In this document: one piece after another, positions 20,324 to 28,871 of the stretch | Layout of the letters: each line of letters starts with the position of its first letter | Position numbering within the stretch: the stretch's first letter is position 1 | Assembly (NCBI GenBank): GCA_964496975.1 | Contig: CAZCBN010000009.1 | Location: 1 to 43,537 of the forward strand | Length of the DNA stretch: 43,537 bases | From: CAZCBN01 sp964496975 | Lineage (GTDB): Bacteria > Planctomycetota > Phycisphaerae > Phycisphaerales > UBA1924 | Reading direction: 5' to 3' | Position numbers and translations under genes: made by a program | The notes under the pieces: model-generated | Seen by the model: only the letters and a program-made list of their open reading frames with translations | Database searches by the model: none | Told to the model about the DNA's origin: nothing

Positions 20324-20664
20324 GCCCCACCCCCAGCCCCACCGGGCGTCGGGCCGGGTTTCGCCGCGGGCTTTGCCCCGGCCTTGGCCCCGCCGAACAT
20401 CTTCAGCATCCGGTCCGTCACGAGATACCCGCCCACCACGTTCACCGTCGCCAGCGCCACCGCCGCCCCCGCCAGCACGCTCGCGAACAGACTCCCCCGC
20501 GCGAGCCCCGCCAGCGCCATCGCCCCGATCAGGCAGATCCCGCTGATCGCGTTGCTCCCGCTCATCAGCGGTGTGTGCAACTGGCTCGGCACCTTCTTGA
20601 TCAGCTCCACCCCGAGCAGCATCGCGAGCAGGAAGATGAACGCGTACACCTCAAAGTTGCTCAT
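20320..20664 (-). CDS. pntAB: NAD(P) transhydrogenase alpha subunit, membrane part
   Basis: This 114-residue protein is the small membrane piece (domain IIa) of a three-subunit transhydrogenase as in Rhodospirillum. It has three to four spans, starting with FEVYAFIFLLAMLLGVELI and containing KVPSQLHTPLMSGSNAISGI, the most conserved stretch, and ends in an Ala/Lys/Pro/Gly-rich cytoplasmic tail. It overlaps both pntAA (20661-20664) and pntB (20320-20323) by four bases, so all three are translationally coupled. A longer frame from 20820 runs inside pntAA and is not likely to be used. Confidence 0.93.
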   Translation of the reverse strand: MSNFEVYAFIFLLAMLLGVELIKKVPSQLHTPLMSGSNAISGICLIGAMALAGLARGSLFASVLAGAAVALATVNVVGGYLVTDRMLKMFGGAKAGAKPAAKPGPTPGGAGGGA

Positions 20665-21833
20665 GCCCCGCCCCCCGCCGCCCGCGGCACGCCCAACGCC
20701 GGCAAGCCCATCCGCTCCCGCACCATCGGGTGAACCACCTCGCCCCCGCGCGTCACCGTTGACCCGCTCGCGATCTCGTCCCCTTCGCGCAGCACAAGCG
20801 ACTTCGAGTCCTTGTCCCAAAAGTGCTCAACGAACGCCGAAAGGTTGTTCGCGTACATCCGGCTCGCGTCCGCCGCCACGCGCCCGGGAAAGTTCGCGAG
20901 GCCCAGCACCCGCGCCGGGCCCACCGTCACCTCCCGGTCGGGCTCGCTCCCCTCCACGTTCCCGCCGCTCATCACCGCGTAGTCCACGACGAACGACCCC
21001 GGCCGCATCTGCTCCAGCATCGCCCGGTCCACCAGCCGCGGCGCCCGCCGACCAAACACCTGCGCCGTGCTGATCACCACGTCGCACTGCACCAGCCGCT
21101 TGGCCATGCCGTCCCGCTGCATCGCCCGCTGCGCCTCGGTCAGTTCCTTCGCGTACCCCCCCGCCGCCTCCCCCGTCTGGCCCAGATCAATCTCGACAAA
21201 CTTCGCCCCGAGGCTCGCGACCTGTTCCTTCACCGCCGGCCGAGTGTCGAACGCCTCCACCCGCGCCCCAAGCCGCCGCGCCGTCGCGATCGCCTGCAGC
21301 CCCGCCACGCCCGCCCCGATCACAAACACCCGCGCCGGCTGGATGGTCCCCGAAGGCGTCACCATCATCGGGAACGCCTTCCCGAGCCGCTCCGCCGCGA
21401 GCACCACCATGAAGTACCCGGCAAGGCTGTGCTGGCTCGACAACGCGTCCATCTTCTGCACCAGCGCCGTCCGCGGCATCAGCTCCCTGCTCACCGCCGT
21501 CACGCCGCGCTCCGCGAGCGACCGCACCAGCCCCGCGTCGTTCAACGGGTCCAAAAACCCCACCAGCACGCACCCCGCCGGCAGCCGCGGCACCTCCTCC
21601 AACGCGGGCCGCCCCACGCGCAGCACCACACCCGCCCCGTCGAGCGCCTCCTCCGCCGTCGCAACCACGCGCGCCCCGGCCGACGCGTACGCGTCATCCC
21701 CGATCCACGAGGCCTCCCCGGCCCCGGACTGCACCACCACCTCGGCCCCAAGGCCCACAAGCTTCCGCACAGACTCGCCCGTCGCGCTCGTCCGCGTCTC
21801 GGGGCCGGGTTCTCGCAGCACGGCGATGCGCAC
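20661..21833 (-). CDS. pntAA: NAD(P) transhydrogenase alpha subunit, NAD-binding part
   Basis: PntAA is the soluble domain I that binds NAD(H). The 390-residue length fits the split form. Visible motifs are the N-terminal IAVLREPGPETRTSAT, the RQD-loop region around LVQKMDALSSQHSLAGY, the dinucleotide fold VIGAGVAGLQAIATARRLGA, the mobile loop region with AKELTEAQ and the segment PGSFVVDYAVMSGGNVEGS. The GTG start at 21833 is chosen because GAGGTG lies 6 bases upstream; ATG 21857 has no site. It begins 44 bases after the GNAT gene of the arginine block, with an inverted repeat in the gap. Confidence 0.95.
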   Translation of the reverse strand: MRIAVLREPGPETRTSATGESVRKLVGLGAEVVVQSGAGEASWIGDDAYASAGARVVATAEEALDGAGVVLRVGRPALEEVPRLPAGCVLVGFLDPLNDAGLVRSLAERGVTAVSRELMPRTALVQKMDALSSQHSLAGYFMVVLAAERLGKAFPMMVTPSGTIQPARVFVIGAGVAGLQAIATARRLGARVEAFDTRPAVKEQVASLGAKFVEIDLGQTGEAAGGYAKELTEAQRAMQRDGMAKRLVQCDVVISTAQVFGRRAPRLVDRAMLEQMRPGSFVVDYAVMSGGNVEGSEPDREVTVGPARVLGLANFPGRVAADASRMYANNLSAFVEHFWDKDSKSLVLREGDEIASGSTVTRGGEVVHPMVRERMGLPALGVPRAAGGGA

Positions 21834-21848
21834 GCGTGTCACCTCGCT

Positions 21849-21867
21849 TGCCGGCATCACGCCGGCA
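21849..21867 (-). promoter_or_regulatory. Inverted repeat just upstream of pntAA
   Basis: A perfect 7-base stem TGCCGGC...GCCGGCA with a five-base loop lies between the GNAT stop and the pntAA start, directly before the pntAA ribosome site. There is no T-run, so it is not a standard terminator. It may be an operator, an mRNA processing site or a translation-control hairpin. Confidence 0.45.
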
Positions 21868-21877
21868 GCGCAGGTTA

Positions 21878-22483
21878 TCACCCCTCGCCGCGCCCCGCAC
21901 CGCCGCCCAGGCCGTCCGCAACCAGCGGCGGCAAGGCCGCCCGCGACATCGCCGTCCGCCCCAGCAGCGTCCGCCCGCGAGCCAGGATCACCTTCTGCCG
22001 GAACGACTCGGGCAGCTCGTCGTGCGGCGTCACCGTGAACCCGAACCGTGCAAAGAACTCCGGCACCTTCGTCAGCAGCACAAGCTGCTCCAGCGCATGC
22101 TCGCGCGACATCGCGAGCAAAAAGTTCACCGCCAGAGTCCCCGCCCCCGTCCCCTTCGCCGAGGCGCGCACCGCCACCGACCGGATCTCCGCGAGCCCCG
22201 GCAGCACCACCTCCAGCGCCCCGCACGCCAGCAGCCGCCCGCCCACGCGAGCGTCCGCCGGGTCGCGCACCACCACGAAGTCCTCGATGTTCGAGCGGAT
22301 CTCCGCCGGCCGACGCGCCAGCGTCAGCCCCTGCTTCGCCCACTCCGCCAGCAACTCCGCGATCCCCGGCGAGTCATCGCCCTGCGCCGCCTCGGCCACG
22401 CAGCGCGCAGGCACCGCCGATGATCCGGCCTCCACCGAAACCGCCCCCACGCCAACGCCCCGCCCCGCCGCCGCTGCGCTCAT
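21878..22483 (-). CDS. GNAT acetyltransferase, probable N-acetylglutamate synthase (ArgA-like)
   Basis: The 201-residue protein has a GNAT domain from about residue 50: AEIRSVAVRASAKGTGAG holds beta-4 and the acetyl-CoA loop, followed by LVLLTKVPEFFARFGF and ELPESFRQKV, which resemble the C-terminal acetyltransferase domain of ArgA. Short ArgA-like GNATs often replace the long form with its kinase-like domain. Its position at the end of an arginine block supports synthesis of N-acetylglutamate, the first step. The start at 22483 has GGAG five bases upstream; the frame extends to 22624 into argH. About 45 polar Ala/Gly-rich residues precede the domain. The function is inferred from family and context, not proven. 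Confidence 0.85.
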   Translation of the reverse strand: MSAAAAGRGVGVGAVSVEAGSSAVPARCVAEAAQGDDSPGIAELLAEWAKQGLTLARRPAEIRSNIEDFVVVRDPADARVGGRLLACGALEVVLPGLAEIRSVAVRASAKGTGAGTLAVNFLLAMSREHALEQLVLLTKVPEFFARFGFTVTPHDELPESFRQKVILARGRTLLGRTAMSRAALPPLVADGLGGGAGRGEG

Positions 22484-22535
22484 CGATGCTCCGTCTCCCC
22501 CGGCGAGGCGCCTCCCGGCCCCCGCCGCGCCGGCG

Positions 22536-24143
22536 TCACTCGGCCTGATGCTGTGCGTACACGCCCCGGGGGCCGTCCCCGGTTCTCGCGCCACCTCTGT
22601 CGGTATCTGCCCCGCCGGTTTCAACCCGCGCCGCCGGGTCGCGCACCAACGCCGCGACCTCGCGCGCCGTCGGGCTCTCCAGCCGCTCCCGCGCCTCCGC
22701 CAGCGCCGCGCTCACGCGCTCGCGCGATGTTCCGCCCGCGGCGTCCCGCCGCGCCAGAATCGCCTCGGTCGTGAGCCAACGCACCGCGTCCGCACCGATG
22801 CGCGGGTCCATCGCGCACAGCTCCTCGCCCGACAACTGCTCGAGCGACCTCCCCGCCGAAAGCGCCCGCCGCACCACGCCGCCCACGATCTCGTGCGCCT
22901 CCCGGAACGGCACGCCCCGCGACACGAGATAGTCCGCAAGGTCCGTCGCGCTCGCCCCGCCCCCAGACGCCGCCGCCTCGCACCGCGCCGAGACAAACCG
23001 CGTCCCCTCCACCAGCCGCGTCGCCAGGCGCAGCACGCCCACCAGCTCGTCCACCGCCCCGAACAGCGTCGACTTGTCTTCCTGAAGATCCTTGTTGTAC
23101 GACAGCGGCAGCCCCTTCAGCACCACCGCAAACCCCGCGAGCGCCCCGACAAACCGCCCGCTCTTCGCACGCAGCAGCTCCGCCGCGTCCGGGTTCTTCT
23201 TCTGCGGCATGAGCGACGACCCGCTCGTCACCGCGTCGTCCATCTTCACAAGGCCGAACTCTTCCGTCGCGTAAATGACCAGGTCCTCGGCCAGCCGCGA
23301 GATATGCAGCCCGCACAGCGTCATCGCCGCGAGCGACTCAAACACAAAGTCCCGGTCGCTCACCGCGTCCAGGCTGTTCCGCGTCGGCCGCTCAAAGCCC
23401 AGCCGCGCCGCGATCCACTCCCGGTCCACCGGGTACGCCGTCCCCGCCAGCGCCCCGCTGCCGAGCGGGCACTCCGCCGCACGGTCCGCCGCGTCGCGAA
23501 GCCGCTCGGCGTCGCGCTCCAGCATCTCCACGTACGCCAGGCACCAGTGCGCCGCGAGCACCGGCTGCGCCCGTTGCAGGTGCGTGTACGCCGGCATCGC
23601 CACGCCCTCAGAACGCTCCGCGAGCCCCACGAGCGCCGCCCGAAGCCCGCGCACGAGCCCGATCAGCCCCCCCAGCGCCCCGATCGTCCAAAGCCGAAAG
23701 TCCGTCGCCACCTGGTCGTTGCGGCTCCGCCCCGTGTGCAGCTTCTTCCCGAGCGACCCGAGCCGCTCCACAAGCCGCTGCTCCACCCACGTGTGCACGT
23801 CCTCCGCGCCAGACTCCGTCGGAGGCCGCGTCAGGCTCGCCGCGTGCGTCCACAGCTCCGCCAGCGCCGCCCGCAGCGCCGTCACCTCCGCCGACGAGAG
23901 CACCCCGCACCCACCCAACGCCCCCGCCCACACGATCGACCCCGCGATGTCCTCCCGCACAAGCCGCCAGTCGACCGGCAGCGAGTCGTTCAGCTCCCGG
24001 AACACCGCGTCGGGCGGCTCAGAGAACCGCCCGCCCCACATCGCCGCCGTCGCCCCCGGTGCGCGCGACGCCCCGCCCGGCCCCACCGCGCCGGCCGCGA
24101 CATCGCCCGAGGGCGCCGCAGATTCGTGCCGCAACCCGTCCAT
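22536..24143 (-). CDS. argH: Argininosuccinate lyase
   Basis: ArgH splits argininosuccinate into arginine and fumarate, the last step of the pathway. Signature segments are MWGGRFSEPPD, LHTGRSRNDQVATDFRLW, AYTHLQRAQPVLAAHW and the catalytic loop SGSSLMPQKKNPDAAEL. The 535-residue product is longer than the usual 460: it has a 34-residue Gly/Ala-rich extension before MWGGRF and a C-terminal tail with many Arg, Gly and Asp. The start ATG 24143 is one base past the argG stop and has AGGCGG upstream; ATG 24041 would give the usual N-terminus but lacks a site. Confidence 0.95.
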   Translation of the reverse strand: MDGLRHESAAPSGDVAAGAVGPGGASRAPGATAAMWGGRFSEPPDAVFRELNDSLPVDWRLVREDIAGSIVWAGALGGCGVLSSAEVTALRAALAELWTHAASLTRPPTESGAEDVHTWVEQRLVERLGSLGKKLHTGRSRNDQVATDFRLWTIGALGGLIGLVRGLRAALVGLAERSEGVAMPAYTHLQRAQPVLAAHWCLAYVEMLERDAERLRDAADRAAECPLGSGALAGTAYPVDREWIAARLGFERPTRNSLDAVSDRDFVFESLAAMTLCGLHISRLAEDLVIYATEEFGLVKMDDAVTSGSSLMPQKKNPDAAELLRAKSGRFVGALAGFAVVLKGLPLSYNKDLQEDKSTLFGAVDELVGVLRLATRLVEGTRFVSARCEAAASGGGASATDLADYLVSRGVPFREAHEIVGGVVRRALSAGRSLEQLSGEELCAMDPRIGADAVRWLTTEAILARRDAAGGTSRERVSAALAEARERLESPTAREVAALVRDPAARVETGGADTDRGGARTGDGPRGVYAQHQAE

Positions 24144-24144
24144 C

Positions 24145-25479
24145 TCAGACCGCCTTGCCTTCCTTGATGATCGGGTCCGACACCGGCTTCTGCCCGGGCG
24201 ACGACACCGGCCCCGTCCTCGGACCGATCGCCGCCGTGCCGATCCGCTCCCCGGGCAAGTCGCGAGGCGGCTTCGCCGCCATCGCAAGCCCGTTGAACGC
24301 CGCGATCCGCTCCGGCAGCGTCAGCAGACGGATAAAGCCCTCCGCGTGCTTCTGGTTGTACACCTCGTCCTCGCCGAACGTCGCGAAGTCCTCGCTGTAC
24401 AGGCTGAACGGGCTCTTGCGACGCACCGTCGTCGCCGTCCCCTTGAACAGCCGCACCGCGATCTCCCCCGTCAGCCGCTCCGCGATCTTCTCCGCGCACG
24501 TCGAGATCGACTCACGCAGGAACGTGAACCACCGCCCGTCGTACACAAGCCGCGCCATCCGAAGCCCAAGCTCCCGCCGGAAGCTCAGCGTCTCCCGGTC
24601 CATCACCATCTCTTCAAGCCCGCGCAGCGCCTCGACGATCACCGTCCCGCCGGGCGTCTCGTAAAGCCCCCGGCTCTTCATCCCCACGCACCGGTTCTCC
24701 ACCAGGTCCACGCGCCCCACGCCGTGCGGCGCCGCGATCCCGTTCAGCACCGCCACGAGCTCGTGCCCCGGCAGCGAACGCCCGTTCACCGCCACCGGCC
24801 GCCCGTTGCGGAAGCTCAGCGTCACCTCCTCAGGCGTGTTCGGCGCGTCCACCGGGTCCACCGTCAGCATCCACGCGTCCGACGGCGGGGCGTTCCACGG
24901 GTTCTCGATCTCCCCGCCCTCGTGGCTGATGTGCCACAGGTTCCGGTCCCGGCTGTACAGCTTCGTCAGGCTGCTCGTCGTCGGGATCTTCCGCACCGCC
25001 AGATAGTCCAGCAGCTGCTGCCGGCTCCGCAGCGTCCACTCACGCCACGGCGCGATGATCTTCAGATCCGGCGCCAGCGCCGCGAACGCCGCCTCGAACC
25101 GAACCTGGTCGTTCCCCTTCCCCGTGCACCCGTGCGCCACCGCCGTCGCGCCGACCTTCCGCGCCACTTCCACCTGCGCCTTCGCGATGCAAGGCCGCGC
25201 GATCGACGTCCCCAGCAGGTACCGACCCTCGTACACCGCCCCCGTGATCACCGTCGGGAAGACGAAGTCCTCGATGAACTCCTGCCGCATGTCCCGCACG
25301 TAGCACTCCGCGGCCCCGGACGCGATCGCCTTCGCCTCCACGCCCGCGAGCTCTTCCTCCCCCTGCCCAACGTCGGCCACGAAGCAGATCACCTCGCAGT
25401 CCATGTTCTCGCGAAGCCACGGCACGATCGCCGAAGTGTCAAGCCCGCCCGAATACGCCAGCACCACGCGCTCGCTCAT
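24145..25479 (-). CDS. argG: Argininosuccinate synthase
   Basis: ArgG joins citrulline and aspartate with ATP. The 444-residue protein has the P-loop-like VVLAYSGGLDTSAIVPWL at the N-terminus, VAHGCTGKGNDQVRFE, LYSRDRNLWHISHEGG and ENRCVGMKSRGLYETPGG, all diagnostic. The C-terminus is about 35 residues longer than typical, with Gly/Pro-rich sequence ending in IIKEGKAV. AGGGGA lies before the ATG. Between argF and this gene are 220 bases with a hairpin and a tandem repeat, the largest gap in the arginine block. Confidence 0.97.
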   Translation of the reverse strand: MSERVVLAYSGGLDTSAIVPWLRENMDCEVICFVADVGQGEEELAGVEAKAIASGAAECYVRDMRQEFIEDFVFPTVITGAVYEGRYLLGTSIARPCIAKAQVEVARKVGATAVAHGCTGKGNDQVRFEAAFAALAPDLKIIAPWREWTLRSRQQLLDYLAVRKIPTTSSLTKLYSRDRNLWHISHEGGEIENPWNAPPSDAWMLTVDPVDAPNTPEEVTLSFRNGRPVAVNGRSLPGHELVAVLNGIAAPHGVGRVDLVENRCVGMKSRGLYETPGGTVIVEALRGLEEMVMDRETLSFRRELGLRMARLVYDGRWFTFLRESISTCAEKIAERLTGEIAVRLFKGTATTVRRKSPFSLYSEDFATFGEDEVYNQKHAEGFIRLLTLPERIAAFNGLAMAAKPPRDLPGERIGTAAIGPRTGPVSSPGQKPVSDPIIKEGKAV

Positions 25480-25498
25480 CGCAGTTCCCCTGAGTAGA

Positions 25499-25515
25499 TC
25501 GGCTCTCCGAGCCGA
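25499..25515 (-). promoter_or_regulatory. Hairpin in the argG leader
   Basis: A 7-base perfect stem (TCGGCTC / GAGCCGA) with a three-base loop lies about 20 bases upstream of the argG start, just before the AGGGGA ribosome site. No T-run follows. It could slow ribosome loading or mark the end of an upstream mRNA; nothing in the sequence decides this. Confidence 0.4.
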
Positions 25516-25634
25516 CCCTCCCCGATCTTCCCAATCTCAACCACCCCACCCACCCAACCCCAACACAACACTCCCGCGTTCCCCAAACCCATCCCGCCCC
25601 GATGCCCAAGTGCCCAGATGCCTAACCACCTGGA

Positions 25635-25690
25635 TGCCTAGATGCCTCGGTGCCTAGATGCCTCGGTGCCTAGATGCCTCGGTGCCTCCC
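25635..25690. repeat. 16-bp tandem repeat between argF and argG
   Basis: Three perfect copies of TGCCTAGATGCCTCGG lie at 25635-25650, 25651-25666 and 25667-25682, with a partial fourth copy. Degenerate half-units built on GATGCC(T/C) extend back to about 25599. The composition (about 62 percent GC) is lower than that of the genes around. It lies in the intergenic gap and encodes nothing convincing. Such short units change copy number easily by slippage. Confidence 0.9.
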
Positions 25691-25699
25691 TCCCCCCTC

Positions 25700-26746
25700 T
25701 CACGCCACCCCAAACATCTTCAACACCAACGCATTCTGCGCGTGCATCCGGTTCTCCGCCTGGTCATAGACCACCGACACCGACGAGTCCATCACCTCGT
25801 CCGTCACCTCTTCCCCCCGGTGCGCCGGCAGGCAGTGCATGAACATCGCCGGCTTCGCAAGCCCCCGGCTCGCCACCTCCATCACGTCCCCGTCCACGCG
25901 CCACCCGGCAAACGCCTCCTGCCGCAGCTGCGCCTGGTGCCCCTGCCCCATGCTCACCCAGCAGTCCGTGTACACCGCGTGGTGCCCGGCCACCGCCGCC
26001 GGGTCCCCCGTGATCACGATCTTCGCCCCCGTCGCCTCCGCCGCCTCAAGCGCCCGCCGCACCACCTCAAACTTCGGCTCAAACCCCTTCGGCGTGATCA
26101 CCGTCATGCTCACGCCCAGCAGCGCACACGTCAAAAGCAGCGAGTGGCACACGTTGTTCCCGTCCCCCATCCACGCGAGCCGTGCCCCCTCCAGCGTCCC
26201 GAGCCGCTCCTGCAGCGTCATCAGGTCCGCCAGCGCCTGGCACGGGTGCTCCCGGTCCGACAACGCGTTCACCACCGGGATCGCCCCGTGCTCGCGCAGC
26301 CCCTCCAGCACCTCGTGCCGGAACACCCGCGCCACGATCCCATCAAGCCACCGCTCCATGTTCTTCGCGTAGTCCTTCACGCTCTCCCGCTCGCCGATCT
26401 TCTGATTCGCGCAGTCAAAGTACATCGCGTGCGCGCCCAGCTTCGTCAGCCCCACCTCAAAGCTCACCCGCGTCCGCAGGCTCGGCTTCTCAAACAGCAG
26501 CGCAAAGTGCTTCCCCGCCAGCGCATCCTGATACCGCCCCGGCTTCGCCTTCACCAGCGTCGCCAGGCTCAGCACGTCCCGCAGCTGCCCCGTCGAAAGA
26601 TCCCCGCTCGACAGAAACGACCGCGGGAACCCGCGCCCCGCCGAGGCGTCGCCGCCCGCACCCGCCCCCACACCCACCCCGACACTCACAGGAGATTTCA
26701 GCCCCGAAACCCCCGCACCATCCGACGGCATCGCCCGCATCATCAT
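25700..26746 (-). CDS. argF: Ornithine carbamoyltransferase
   Basis: ArgF makes citrulline from ornithine and carbamoyl phosphate. The 348-residue protein has the carbamoyl phosphate motif EKPSLRTRVSFEVG, then HPCQALADL, the DCWVSMGQ loop that binds ornithine and the catalytic FMHCLPAHRGEEV. These point to OTC rather than the N-acetylornithine enzyme, whose ornithine loop differs. About 40 Gly/Val/Ala-rich residues precede the usual start (FLSSGDLS), partly built of Val-Gly repeats. Its first ATG overlaps the argB stop by four bases. Some start further in, such as Met6, cannot be excluded. Confidence 0.95.
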   Translation of the reverse strand: MMMRAMPSDGAGVSGLKSPVSVGVGVGAGAGGDASAGRGFPRSFLSSGDLSTGQLRDVLSLATLVKAKPGRYQDALAGKHFALLFEKPSLRTRVSFEVGLTKLGAHAMYFDCANQKIGERESVKDYAKNMERWLDGIVARVFRHEVLEGLREHGAIPVVNALSDREHPCQALADLMTLQERLGTLEGARLAWMGDGNNVCHSLLLTCALLGVSMTVITPKGFEPKFEVVRRALEAAEATGAKIVITGDPAAVAGHHAVYTDCWVSMGQGHQAQLRQEAFAGWRVDGDVMEVASRGLAKPAMFMHCLPAHRGEEVTDEVMDSSVSVVYDQAENRMHAQNALVLKMFGVA

Positions 26747-27624
26747 GCCACCTCCTCACGACCCGCGGGCACGCCCGCCGGACACCCTCCACCCAAACCC
26801 CCGCCCGCGCTCCCCACCGGCCGCACCACCGTCCCCGCCGCCCCCGCAAGCACCCGCGCCGCGTCGCGCCACCCCGCGATCACCACGGGCCGGCCGATCA
26901 ACTCCGCGAACCGCGCCGCCGCCCGCACCTTCGGGATCATCCCCCCCGTGATCACGCCGGAGGAGATCAACTGTTCGGCAACCCCGCCGTCCAGTTCCGC
27001 GATCGTCCGCCCCCCCGCGTCGCGCACGCCCTCCACGTCGCTGAGCTGCACCAGCATTGTCGCCCCAACCGCCTCCGCCACCCACCCCGCCGCGTCATCC
27101 GCGTTCACGTTCAGCAGCGCCCCGTCCGCGTCCGCCGCGATCGACGACACCACCGGCACAAACCCTGCCGAGAGCAACGCCCGCACCGGCCCGCCCGCGC
27201 GCCCCGCGGCGTCCTCGCCCCGGCCCCGCTCCGCCAACACCCCCACCGCCCCGAGCCCGCTCCCCGCATCCACCCGCCGCGTGCGCACCACCGGCCCGTC
27301 CGCGAGCGACAGCCCCACCGCCGCCACACCCCGCGCCGTCAGCGTCGCCACCAGCCGCTTGTTCACCGTCCCCGCCAGCACGCCCGCGATCACCGGCATC
27401 TGCTCGTCCGGCGTCACACGCAGCCCGCCGACCCGCGACGTCTCGCACCCAAGCCGCTCCAGCATCTCATCCACAAACGGCCCGCCCCCGTGCACCACCA
27501 CCAGACGACCGCGCAGCCCCGCCGCAAGCGCCTCCAAGTGCGCAGCAAGCCCCCCCGCGAGCGCCTCGTCCGCGAGCGCCGCCCCCCCAACCTTCACCAC
27601 AACCACGCCCGACCCGCTCAACAC
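26743..27624 (-). CDS. argB: Acetylglutamate kinase
   Basis: ArgB phosphorylates N-acetylglutamate, the second step. The 293-residue amino-acid-kinase fold shows VVVKVGGAAL at the start, VVHGGGPFVDEML, the segment NVNADDAAGWVAEA for substrate, LSDVEGVRD and GGMIPKVRAAARF with the conserved Lys. The start is a GTG preceded by AGGAGG at 6 bases spacing, a very strong site. It follows argC by 92 bases and overlaps argF by four. A Gly-rich tail of about 20 residues ends the protein. Whether it is inhibited by arginine cannot be judged; the N-terminal helix typical of arginine-sensitive forms is not evident. Confidence 0.95.
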   Translation of the reverse strand: MLSGSGVVVVKVGGAALADEALAGGLAAHLEALAAGLRGRLVVVHGGGPFVDEMLERLGCETSRVGGLRVTPDEQMPVIAGVLAGTVNKRLVATLTARGVAAVGLSLADGPVVRTRRVDAGSGLGAVGVLAERGRGEDAAGRAGGPVRALLSAGFVPVVSSIAADADGALLNVNADDAAGWVAEAVGATMLVQLSDVEGVRDAGGRTIAELDGGVAEQLISSGVITGGMIPKVRAAARFAELIGRPVVIAGWRDAARVLAGAAGTVVRPVGSAGGGLGGGCPAGVPAGREEVA

Positions 27625-27716
27625 AACCCGCCTCCTCGCCGCAACCCCAGGGGCCGCACGCCCCGCCTGTCACGCCTTATCGCTACTGACTGGCCCCGGC
27701 CCGGGCCCACATCCCA

Positions 27717-28871
27717 TCAACCTCTCCCCAAAGCCCGGCCCACCGGCAACCCCTCCGCCTCCGCAAACCCCATCCGGATGTTGAAGCACTGCACCGCCTG
27801 CCCCGCCGCGCCCTTCAGCAGATTGTCAATCGCGCTGAACACAATCACGCGGTTCTCCCCGGGCCGCCCCGCCGCCGCCACATCGCAAAAATTCGTCCCC
27901 GCGACCGCCCCAACGCCGGGCCATGCCTCCCCGCCCCCGGCGGCCCCGCCCCCGGCCGAACCAGCCAGCACGCGCACAAACGCCTCCCGCGCGTACACCC
28001 GCTCCAGCTCCGCCTGCACCCGCCCCGCGTCCCATCCCTCGCGCAGCGTCGCGTGCATCGTCGCGAGGATCCCCCGATCCCAAGGCCCAAGGTGCGGCGT
28101 GAACCGCACCCCGCCGGCGGCCTCGCCAGTCGCCCCTCCGCCGGCCCCTCCACCCACAAGCGCCGCCGCCCCCGCGTGCAGCGCGATCTCCGGCTCGTGC
28201 CGATGCGCCAACACCCCATACGGCTGCGCGCTCACCTCGCAAAAACTCGTCCGCATCGACGCCTTCCGCCCCGCCCCGCTCACCCCGCTGATCGCGTCGA
28301 CGATCACCTCACCCACCACCGCGCCCGCGTCATACAACGGCCCGAGCCCCAGAATCGCCGCCGTCGGGTAGCACCCCGGCACCGCGATCAGGTCCGCGCC
28401 CGCAACCCGCCCACGCGCCCGCTCCGCGAGCCCGTACACCGCTCGCCCGCACAGCTCCGGCCGCGGATGCACAAACCCGTAGTGCCGCGGATACATCCCC
28501 GCCGGCAGCCGAAACGCCGCCGACAGGTCCAGCACCACCACCCCCGCCTCCAGCAAGGGCCCGGCCATCTCCGCGCTCACCTCGTGCGGCGTCGCCAAAA
28601 ACACCGCGGCCGGCTCGCTCGCCAGAATCGTGCGCACATCCGCCGCCAGCAGCGGCAGGTCCACAACGCCCCGCAGCGACGGCACGACGTCCCCCACCCG
28701 CGCCCCGCCCGCCGCGCTCTTCTCCGACGCAAACGCCCCGCACACCGCCGCCCCCGGGTGCCGCGACAGCATCAGCAGCAGCTCGCGCCCCGCATACCCG
28801 CTGGCACCCACCACCGCCGCGCGCACGCTGCCCAGCCCACCGCGCATGTTGGCCCCGCTCGCCCCGCTCAC
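27717..28871 (-). CDS. argC: N-acetyl-gamma-glutamyl-phosphate reductase
   Basis: ArgC reduces the acyl phosphate to the semialdehyde with NADPH. The 384-residue protein has the nucleotide fold VVGASGYAGRELL at about 20-32, the catalytic Cys167 in AVPGCYPTAA, and AHRHEPEI with the His that assists. The C-terminal part has DNLLKGAAGQAVQ, typical of the family. A Gly/Ala-rich insertion of about 18 residues follows the AHRHEPEI segment. The GTG start overlaps the argR stop (GTGA), so the repressor and the first enzyme are translationally coupled. Confidence 0.96.
   Translation of the reverse strand: MSGASGANMRGGLGSVRAAVVGASGYAGRELLLMLSRHPGAAVCGAFASEKSAAGGARVGDVVPSLRGVVDLPLLAADVRTILASEPAAVFLATPHEVSAEMAGPLLEAGVVVLDLSAAFRLPAGMYPRHYGFVHPRPELCGRAVYGLAERARGRVAGADLIAVPGCYPTAAILGLGPLYDAGAVVGEVIVDAISGVSGAGRKASMRTSFCEVSAQPYGVLAHRHEPEIALHAGAAALVGGGAGGGATGEAAGGVRFTPHLGPWDRGILATMHATLREGWDAGRVQAELERVYAREAFVRVLAGSAGGGAAGGGEAWPGVGAVAGTNFCDVAAAGRPGENRVIVFSAIDNLLKGAAGQAVQCFNIRMGFAEAEGLPVGRALGRG

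Noticed and set aside
20823..24167. Open frame of 1114 codons on the plus strand across pntAA, GNAT and argH
   Set aside because: It is Arg/His/Pro-rich with no domain, and lies antisense to clearly recognised genes; long open antisense frames are expected at this GC content.
25599..25690. CRISPR-like array
   Set aside because: Copies are directly adjacent with no spacers and units are only 16 bases; no cas genes occur.
25700..26746. N-acetylornithine carbamoyltransferase instead of ornithine carbamoyltransferase
   Set aside because: The DCWVSMGQ loop and HCLPAHRG fit the ornithine enzyme; the acetyl-specific variant differs in this loop.
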